Positions 22,299-31,255 of a DNA stretch of 64,000 bases are shown piece by piece. Within the stretch, counting starts at the first letter, position 1; every line of letters begins with the position of its first letter. The notes under the pieces were generated by a model. The model made no database searches. It saw only the letters and a list, made by a program, of their open reading frames with translations, and was not told where the DNA came from. The stretch spans positions 18,331-82,330 of the forward strand of contig JAICHQ010000004.1 of assembly GCA_025924815.1 (NCBI GenBank), written 5' to 3'. This DNA comes from Nocardioides sp. GTDB taxonomy: Bacteria > Actinomycetota > Actinomycetes > Propionibacteriales > Nocardioidaceae. Both the position numbers and the translations under genes were made by a program.

Positions 22299-23363
22299 AT
22301 GAAGATCCTGGTGACCGGCGGAGCGGGCTATCTCGGCTCGACGACCGCCAAGGCGCTGGAGGAGGCCGGTCACGTCCCAGTGGTGCTCGACTCGCTGCTG
22401 ACCGGGCCGCAGGCCTTCGTCCGCGACCGGATCTTCTACGAGGGTGACATCGGCGACCGCGGGCTCGTCCGCCGGATCGTCGAGGAGCACCCCGACCTCG
22501 ACGTGACCATCCACATGGCCGCACGCATCGTCGTACCGGAGTCGGTCGAGAAGCCGTACGAGTACTACCGCGACAACGTCGCGAAGTCGCTGGAGCTCTT
22601 CGACCAGCTCGAGCAGCTCGGCAAGGCGCGCATCGTGTTCTCCTCGTCGGGGTCGCTCTACGCCGTCAAGGCCGGCCCCTCGACCGGCCCCTCGACCGGC
22701 CCCTCGACCGGCCCCTCGACCGGCGGGGACCAGGGCTTCGAGGTGCGCGAGGACGATCCCCTGGCGCCGACCTCGCCGTACGCCCGCACCAAATGGATGA
22801 TCGAGCAGGCCCTGGAGGACATGGCCGCCGCGACGGGGCTCCGGGCGATCATGCTGCGCTACTTCAACCCGATCGGCTCCGATCCCGACCTCGAGTCCGG
22901 CATCTACGCCAAGGAGCCCTCGCACGTGCTCGGCCAGCTGGTGATGGCCTCGCGCGGACAACGGGACGGCTTCACCATCACCGGCACCGACCTCCCCACG
23001 CGCGACGGCACCGGGCTGCGTGACTACCTGCACGTGTGGGACCTCGCCCGGGCTCACGTGCGTGCCGTCGAGCGCTTCGATGACGTCCTCGCGAAGGCCG
23101 GCACCCCCAGCGTGGTGATCAACATCGGGCGCGGCGGCGGGGTCACCGTGCGCGAACTGGTCGACGCCTTCGAGCGGGTCACCGGTGGCCGGGTGCCGAC
23201 CACGGAGGCGCCACCCCGACCGGGCGACGCCGTCGGCGCCTACGCGAACGTCGACCGGTCCCGTGAGCTCCTCGACTGGCGGACCGAGCTGTCGCTCGAC
23301 GACGCGATCCGCTCGGCCCTGGCGTGGGCGGAGAAGCGGCACGAGGTCCTGGGGTACGAGTGA
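22299..23363 (+). CDS. NAD-dependent epimerase (UDP-glucose 4-epimerase-like)
   Basis: MKILVTGGAGYLGSTTAKALEEAGH; SPYARTKWMIEQAL; TACCCT 6 nt before ATG. Confidence 0.88.
   Translation: MKILVTGGAGYLGSTTAKALEEAGHVPVVLDSLLTGPQAFVRDRIFYEGDIGDRGLVRRIVEEHPDLDVTIHMAARIVVPESVEKPYEYYRDNVAKSLELFDQLEQLGKARIVFSSSGSLYAVKAGPSTGPSTGPSTGPSTGGDQGFEVREDDPLAPTSPYARTKWMIEQALEDMAAATGLRAIMLRYFNPIGSDPDLESGIYAKEPSHVLGQLVMASRGQRDGFTITGTDLPTRDGTGLRDYLHVWDLARAHVRAVERFDDVLAKAGTPSVVINIGRGGGVTVRELVDAFERVTGGRVPTTEAPPRPGDAVGAYANVDRSRELLDWRTELSLDDAIRSALAWAEKRHEVLGYE
22674..22721 (+). repeat. In-frame 12-bp tandem repeat (GGCCCCTCGACC)x4 encoding GPST repeats
   Basis: Four identical 12-mers read directly. Confidence 0.95.
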
Positions 23364-24151
23364 TCCTCCGCCGGTACGCCGCTCTCGTCGCCCTCGCCAC
23401 GGTGGTGACCCTGGGCGTCGCCGGACCGGCACAGGCCACGCACGACTTCCGGGTCACCTCCGACGACGGCGGCCGGGCGCGGCTCCCCCTCGCTGGCCGG
23501 GTGGTCGTGATCGATCCGGGACACCAGCTCGGCAACCACAACTACCCGTCGGAGATCAACCGGCTGGTGCCGGCCGGAGGCTTCCAGAAGCCGTGCAACA
23601 CCACCGGTACCGCCACCGACGGCGGCTATCCCGAGGCGACGTTCACCTGGCAGGTCTCCCGGGTGCTCGAGGCACGCCTCGTCGCGCTCGGGGCGACGGT
23701 CCGGCTGACCCGGCACTCCAACCGCGAGGACCGGTGGGGTCCCTGTGTCGACGTCCGGGGACGGGCCGGCAACAAGCGGCCGGCCGACCTCAAGATCAGC
23801 ATCCACGGCGACGGCTCCTACGCGGCCGGGGCCCGCGGCTTCCACGTGATCGCGCCGACCGACCGGCGTCCCTGGACCCACGACATCTTCCGGTCGTCGC
23901 GGCGGCTGGCTCTGGACACCCGCTCGTCCCTGCGAAGCGTCGGTCTCCGCGTCGCCGACTACGTCGCCGGCGGCGACGGCCTCGACCTCCGGTCGGACCT
24001 GGCCACGCTCAACCTCTCGAACCTGCCGACGGTGATGGTCGAGCTGGGCAACATGCGCAACCCGACGGATGCCCGCCGGATGACGTCGAGGGCCGGCCGG
24101 GCGACGTACGCGCGCGGCCTGGCGCTCGCCGTACGCCGCTTCCTCGGCTGA
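23360..24151 (+). CDS. Secreted N-acetylmuramoyl-L-alanine amidase (Amidase_3-like)
   Basis: VVIDPGHQLGNHNYPSEIN; signal peptide; VMVELGNMRNPTDA. Confidence 0.85.
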   Translation: MILRRYAALVALATVVTLGVAGPAQATHDFRVTSDDGGRARLPLAGRVVVIDPGHQLGNHNYPSEINRLVPAGGFQKPCNTTGTATDGGYPEATFTWQVSRVLEARLVALGATVRLTRHSNREDRWGPCVDVRGRAGNKRPADLKISIHGDGSYAAGARGFHVIAPTDRRPWTHDIFRSSRRLALDTRSSLRSVGLRVADYVAGGDGLDLRSDLATLNLSNLPTVMVELGNMRNPTDARRMTSRAGRATYARGLALAVRRFLG

Positions 24152-24173
24152 TCGCCCGGTTAGGGTCGTCGGC

Positions 24174-25343
24174 ATGGACCTGACCCTCACCGACGAGGAA
24201 CGCGAGGTCCGCGAGTGGGTGCGGACGTTCGTCACCAAGGAGCTGGTGCCGATGGAGCCTCAGGTGCTCGAGCGCGAGCGCAACGGGGACCGCGGCGTCA
24301 CCGTCGACGAGGTCGCGTCCCTGCAGGCCAAGGCGAGGGAGGCGGGCTTCTTCGGCATCCAGACGCCCGAGGAGTACGGCGGGATGGGGCTCGGCGCGGT
24401 CATGCACGCACTGATCGAGGTCGAGCTCGGCCGCACGTTCGTGCCGTTCAAGTTCGGCGGAGACGCCGACAACATCCTGTTCGACGCCAACGACGAGCAG
24501 CAGGAGACCTACCTGCGGCCGACGATCGAGGGCACGCGCCGCAGCTGCTTCGCGATCACCGAGCCCGGGGCGGGCTCGGACGCCCGCAACATCCGCACCA
24601 CCGCCGTACGCGACGGGGACGAGTGGGTGATCAACGGCGAGAAGACGTTCATCACCGGCGGCGACGTCGCGGACTTCACGATGGTCTTCGCCGTCACCGA
24701 CAAGGAGAAGGGTTCCGACGGCGGCGTGACCTGCTTCCTCGTCGACCGCGAGGCGGGCTGGACGTCAGGGGTGATCCCGACGATGGGGGAGTGGGGTCCG
24801 GCGGCCCTGTCGTTCGCCGACGTACGGGTGCCGCACTCGGCGATCCTCGGTGAGGAGGGCCGCGGCTTCGAGCTGGCCATGCGCTGGATCGGCAAAGGCC
24901 GCTACCTGCTGCCCGCCCGGGCGCTCGGCTCCTGCGAACGACTGGTCGAGATGGCGATGGATCAGGCCAGGAACCGGGTGACCTTCGGGGAGCCGATCGC
25001 CAACCGGCAGGCGATCCAGTGGATGATCGCCGACTCCGCGGTCGAGATCGAGTCGCTGCGCTGGCTCGTGCTCACGGCCGCGTGGCAGGTCGACCACGGG
25101 CTCGACAGCCGGCAGGCGCAGTCGATGGCCAAGCTGGCGGGCGGCGTCCACGCCAACCAGATCGTCGACCGCGTGCTGCAGATCCACGGCGGCATGGGCT
25201 ACACCCGCGAGCTGCCGATCGAGCGGTGGTACCGCGAGCTCAGGCTGCTGCGCATCTACGAGGGCACTGACGAGATCCAGCGCCGGACGATCGCGCGCAA
25301 CCTGCTCTCAGGCCACGTCTCGGTGCGCGGTCACCTCGGCTGA
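24174..25343 (+). CDS. Acyl-CoA dehydrogenase
   Basis: SCFAITEPGAGSDARNIRTTAVRDGDEWVINGEKTFITGG; RIYEGTDEIQRRTIARNLL. Confidence 0.92.
   Translation: MDLTLTDEEREVREWVRTFVTKELVPMEPQVLERERNGDRGVTVDEVASLQAKAREAGFFGIQTPEEYGGMGLGAVMHALIEVELGRTFVPFKFGGDADNILFDANDEQQETYLRPTIEGTRRSCFAITEPGAGSDARNIRTTAVRDGDEWVINGEKTFITGGDVADFTMVFAVTDKEKGSDGGVTCFLVDREAGWTSGVIPTMGEWGPAALSFADVRVPHSAILGEEGRGFELAMRWIGKGRYLLPARALGSCERLVEMAMDQARNRVTFGEPIANRQAIQWMIADSAVEIESLRWLVLTAAWQVDHGLDSRQAQSMAKLAGGVHANQIVDRVLQIHGGMGYTRELPIERWYRELRLLRIYEGTDEIQRRTIARNLLSGHVSVRGHLG
25327..25343. repeat. 17-bp repeat GCGGTCACCTCGGCTGA, copy 1
   Basis: Identical to 25451-25467. Confidence 0.9.
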
Positions 25344-25450
25344 ACGACCAGGGACGCCGCTCGGCCGGGGGTGGGGCATCGGGCGGTGGGCCAGGACCGT
25401 TTCGGGGTGGCAGGACCGGTCCCAGGTCACCGCTGGGCCGGGGTGGGGCA

Positions 25451-25467
25451 GCGGTCACCTCGGCTGA
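25451..25467. repeat. 17-bp repeat GCGGTCACCTCGGCTGA, copy 2
   Basis: Identical to 25327-25343. Confidence 0.9.
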
Positions 25468-26354
25468 GCCACGTCGAGGGCGTCCATCGCCGCGAGGACG
25501 GCGCGCACGTGCGCGACCTCGTGCGTACGGAACAGATCGGTGCCGCCGAGTCGGGCCAGGACGGCGAAGAAGCCCTCGGCAGTGCGGAACTGGTCCTCGA
25601 ACAGGTCGAACGCGTGGGGCAGCGCGTTGCAGACCGGCACACCGAGGGTCCGCAACCGGAAGCACTGCACGAGCACGGCGGCCTGGTGACGGGCCCGGAT
25701 CGCCGGGTCGACGAGGTTGCCGTAGTAGAAGCCGAGGCCCGGGTCGATCACGACCTGGCGCACCCCGAGCGAGCGCGCGCGCTCGATCCGCGGCCCGAAG
25801 TGGTCGATCAGGTAGGGCAGGGCGTCGGTCTCGGTCGGGTGCCGCGAGTCGGCCCGGACGTCGCCGGGCTCGCAGAAGCACAGGATCGCCACCGCGTCGT
25901 ACGCCGCAACCGCGGCGAGCATCTCGTCCTCGCCGTCGCGACCGGTCAGGTTGAGGATCCGCGCTCCGGCGTGCAGAGCCGCCTCGACCACGTCGGGTCT
26001 GTAGGTCTCGACCGATACCACGCACTCGTCGGCCAGTGCGTCCAGCACCGGCAGCAGGCTCGCGCGTTGGTGCTCGCCGTCGACCCGTGCGGCACGGGCC
26101 GTGCTCGACTCCGCACCGAGGTCGACGACGCGAGCACCCTGGGCGACTTGCGTGCGTGCCTTGCGGATCGCGGCCTCCGTGGAGACCGCGACGCTCTCGC
26201 GGTACGTCGAGTCACGGGACAGGTTGACCGTCCCCATCAGGACCGGCTCCGAGCCGCCGATCGTGACGCCCCCGACGACCACGGGCTCGACCGGCGCGGT
26301 CAGGACGTCGGCGTACTCGCTGTGCAGCGCTGCCAGGTCCGACAGCGAGATCAT
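25455..26354 (-). CDS. Dihydropteroate synthase-like (pterin-binding) protein
   Basis: VLMGTVNLSRDSTYRESVAV...GARVVDLGAESSTA; VVIDPGLGF; GTDLFRTHEVAHVRAV; TACACT 6 nt before ATG. Confidence 0.75.
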   Translation of the reverse strand: MISLSDLAALHSEYADVLTAPVEPVVVGGVTIGGSEPVLMGTVNLSRDSTYRESVAVSTEAAIRKARTQVAQGARVVDLGAESSTARAARVDGEHQRASLLPVLDALADECVVSVETYRPDVVEAALHAGARILNLTGRDGEDEMLAAVAAYDAVAILCFCEPGDVRADSRHPTETDALPYLIDHFGPRIERARSLGVRQVVIDPGLGFYYGNLVDPAIRARHQAAVLVQCFRLRTLGVPVCNALPHAFDLFEDQFRTAEGFFAVLARLGGTDLFRTHEVAHVRAVLAAMDALDVAQPR

Positions 26355-26457
26355 CCCGGAAGTGTAGACAAGCCGTCGCACCCTCTGACCGCCGCCGGTC
26401 GGCTGCGTGTGACGATGGGGGCCGACCCTCGACGATCTCGACGACGGGAGACGACGG

Positions 26458-27117
26458 ATGCGAGTCCTGCTCGGTGAGGACGCCGACCTGTCGGCGGTGT
26501 ACGCGGCGCCCGATCAACCCTGGCTGCGGGTGAACATGGTCTCGACCGTGGACGGCGCCGCCACCGGCGAGGACGGCACCAGCCGCTCGATCAACAACGG
26601 CGTCGACAAGGTGGTCTTCGACCTCCTGCGCGAGCTGTCCGACGCGGTGGTCGTCGGGGCCGGGACGGTCCGGATCGAGGGGTACGCCGTGGGGCGCAAG
26701 CCGCTGGTCGTGGTCTCCCGCACCGGCTCGGTGCCGCCGACCCAGCGGTCGGCGCGGTCGGGACAGGTGCTGATGGCGACGGTGTCGACCGCGCCCCACC
26801 TGGAGGAGGCGCGCTCGCTGCTGGGCGGCGAGAACGTGCTCGTGCTCGGCTCCCACCGGGTTGACCTGGCGCGGATGAAGGACGAGCTGGTGCTGCGCGG
26901 TTTTCGCCACCTGCTCTCCGAGGGCGGTCCCCACCTGCTGCGCGACCTGCTCGACCAGGGCGTGGTCGACGAGCTCGACACCACGGTGGTGCCGCGGATG
27001 ATCAGTGGCTCGCACCGCCGGATCACCGACGGCCCCCCGGTCGACGCACCCCTGCGCCTGGCCACGCTCGTCGAGGAGGACGGCACCCTCCTGGCCCGCT
27101 GGTTCGTGGAACAGTAG
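26458..27117 (+). CDS. RibD C-terminal / dihydrofolate reductase-like pyrimidine reductase
   Basis: VNMVSTVDGAATGEDGTSRSINNGVDKVVFDLLRELSDAVVVGAGTVRIEGY; LLSEGGPHLLRDL. Confidence 0.85.
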   Translation: MRVLLGEDADLSAVYAAPDQPWLRVNMVSTVDGAATGEDGTSRSINNGVDKVVFDLLRELSDAVVVGAGTVRIEGYAVGRKPLVVVSRTGSVPPTQRSARSGQVLMATVSTAPHLEEARSLLGGENVLVLGSHRVDLARMKDELVLRGFRHLLSEGGPHLLRDLLDQGVVDELDTTVVPRMISGSHRRITDGPPVDAPLRLATLVEEDGTLLARWFVEQ

Positions 27118-27121
27118 GCGT

Positions 27122-27200
27122 CCTTTTCCGGGTAGTCCCCGACAAGATGGTCGTGTTCCGGTGCCCTGCCCGACCATTGTGTCGGGGACTATCCGGAAGG
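27122..27200. repeat. Long imperfect palindrome, family 1 copy A
   Basis: CCTTTTCCGGGTAGTCCCCGACAAGATGGTCG ... CGACCATTGTGTCGGGGACTATCCGGAAGG. Confidence 0.85.
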
Positions 27201-27250
27201 GCTGTGGATGAGCGCGACGGCGAGGTGACGATCCGGAGCACGATCGGAGG

Positions 27251-28295
27251 GTGTCCCGATCCGACCCCTCTCCGCGGCCGCTCGGCCTTGCGCCCGAGCT
27301 GGCCTGGTCCGTGCGCGTCGGTGCCGGTGGACCGACCCGAGGGCAGGCTCGGGGCAGAGCCCGGCGGCGGACGAGTCATGGCCTGTACGTCCCGGCGGCG
27401 GCGACGGAGACGGTCGAGCAGCGGATCGTGGAGGCTGCGGCGGTGCTGCCCGCGTACGGCGCGGTCACCGGATGGGCCGCGCTGCGGTGGCTCGGCGGCC
27501 GGTGGTTCGACGGGGCCGACGCGGCGGGACGGCCGCCGGTGACCCTGGCCCTGATGGACAGCTCGGTGCGAGCGCAGCCCGGCGTCGCGATCAGCGAGGA
27601 GCGACTCGACCCGACCGAGATCCAGCCGTACGCCGGCATCCGGGTGACGCTCGCGACGTACGCCTTGCTCTTCGAGATCCGCCACTGCCTGCCCGTTCGA
27701 GGATCGGGCGGTGGAGTACGCCGACATGGCGGCGTACGACGACCTCGTCAGCCGCGACGAGCCCGCCCTGCTCGTCGCGCGCGGCTCGGGCTGGGACGGC
27801 ATCGGCCGGGGCCGGAGAGTCGTGGACCTGATGGAGGAGAACGCTTGGTCTCCGGCGGAGGTCTCCATGCGCGGCATCTGGTCGAGCGAGGCCGGTCGGC
27901 GCCGTCCCGCCGCCAACCAGCCGGTCTTCGACCTCGGCGGTCGTCATGTGGCGACCCCGGACCTGCTCGACGTGGCGGCAGGTGTCGCGGGTGAGTACGA
28001 CAGTGACCTGCACCTCGCACGCAACCAGCGGCGGCGAGACGTCGAACGCGAGGATCGTTACCGCTCCGTCGGGCTCGAGCCGGTGATCATGGTCACCGGC
28101 GACCTCGCGGACCCCTGGAGGTTCGTCGGCCGTCTCCATGCGGCGTACGCCCGGGCTGCGCGTACGCCGGTGGCGGACCGCCGGTGGACCGTCGAGCAGC
28201 CTCCGTGGTGGACGCCGACCCAGACCGTCGCTCAACGCCGTGCGCTGACCGCCGAGAAGCGCGCCCGGTGGCTCCGCCATCGCGCCGCGAGCTGA
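27251..28295 (+). pseudogene. AbiEi/DUF559-like (Vsr-fold) protein gene with +1 frameshift
   Basis: Frame 27251: ...TYALLFEIRHCLPV then out of frame; an extra G near 27695 restores ...HCLPFEDRAVEYADMAAYDDLVS..., continuous with the 27711-28295 ORF; C-terminal TPDLLDVAAGVAGEYDSDLH nuclease-like motif. Confidence 0.7.
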
Positions 28296-28315
28296 TCGCC
28301 TGGGAGAGTGGTGGG

Positions 28316-28663
28316 ATGAGCATCGAGGGAGTGGACCCGTCGGCGGAGCCCTCCGGGACGGGATGCGTGGAGTGCCTCGAGGCGGGCGGCTGGTGGTTCC
28401 ACCTGCGGCGGTGCGCGCAGTGCGGCCATATCGGCTGCTGCGACACCTCACCGGGTCAGCACGCCACCGCGCACTGGAAGGAGTCCGGTCATCCGTTGAT
28501 GACCAGCTTCGAGCCGGCCGAGGACTGGTTCTGGGACTTCCGCAACGACCAGGCGTACGAGGGCCCGGTGCTGGCCGGACCGCAGAGCCACCCGGCGGAC
28601 CAGCCCACCCCCGGCCCCGCCGGCGGCGTACCGGATGACTGGATGGACCACCTGCACCGCTGA
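28316..28663 (+). CDS. UBP-type zinc-finger protein
   Basis: GCVECLEAGGWWFHLRRCAQCGHIGCCDTSPGQHATAHWKESGHPLM. Confidence 0.85.
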   Translation: MSIEGVDPSAEPSGTGCVECLEAGGWWFHLRRCAQCGHIGCCDTSPGQHATAHWKESGHPLMTSFEPAEDWFWDFRNDQAYEGPVLAGPQSHPADQPTPGPAGGVPDDWMDHLHR

Positions 28664-28704
28664 CGGGCCACCGCGTGGACCTCAGCGCGCTGGCAACGGT
28701 GCCC

Positions 28705-30609
<1,905 letters not shown>

Positions 30610-30691
30610 GGCGGTACGGCGTCGCTTTCGCAGGGGTGGGATGACCCCTGATGCTATCGGCGCCTGCCGCCCGGGCCCGCATCGTGAGAGC

Positions 30692-30756
30692 GCATAGTCC
30701 CCGACGAAATGGCTGGGATCGGTGCTCAGGTCCAGCCATTTCGTCGGGGACTATCC
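30692..30756. repeat. Long palindrome, family 1 copy B
   Basis: ATAGTCCCCGACGAAATGGCTGG (30694-30716) / CCAGCCATTTCGTCGGGGACTAT (30732-30754), perfect 23-bp arms. Confidence 0.92.
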
Positions 30757-30785
30757 GTCCAGGCGAGGGACCCCCGGACGCGACG

Positions 30786-30814
30786 AGGGCCCGGTCGAGG
30801 TACGACCGGGCCCT
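30786..30814 (-). terminator. Hairpin downstream of the 62-aa ORF
   Basis: AGGGCCCGGTCG-aggta-CGACCGGGCCCT, perfect 12-bp stem. Confidence 0.65.
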
Positions 30815-30828
30815 GCGTCGGAGGAGGC

Positions 30829-31017
30829 TTACGCCGTGAGGGGATCGCTGCGGTGCATCTCGACGTACGCGGGGCGTACGCGGAACCGACGTTGGCGCGC
30901 CCAGAGGGGGATCAGGGCGCGGTCGCGGCTCGCCAGCTCAACCGTTCGGTTGATGCGGTCTCCCAGGCAGTCCTCGCAGAGACGGCCCTGGGCACCATGG
31001 GGGGACTTGGTGCACAT
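30829..31017 (-). CDS. 62-aa hypothetical protein with CxxC
   Basis: [28 protein letters not shown]...; strong RBS AAGGAGG upstream; own terminator. Confidence 0.6.
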   Translation of the reverse strand: MCTKSPHGAQGRLCEDCLGDRINRTVELASRDRALIPLWARQRRFRVRPAYVEMHRSDPLTA

Positions 31018-31255
31018 CGGTGTTTTCCTCCTTGTGACTTAAGAGACGGTCAAGTCGTCGGTCATGACGCCACACCGCCGCCACCGGCCCGGCCGGACGG
31101 GCGTAGCGGAGGGTCGAACCGGCGGCGAGCGACGGATCGACGATGCGTCCGGGAGGCGTTCTGCGGATTCCGTCGTGCGAGGCCAGGCGTACGAACGGAT
31201 CCGCACCTTCCCGGAGCGGGCATTTTTACCTTGGGGACGATGTCAGGGGACGGCA

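Noticed and set aside
22674-22721. CRISPR or intergenic satellite
   Set aside because: 12-bp unit, in frame and inside a coding sequence
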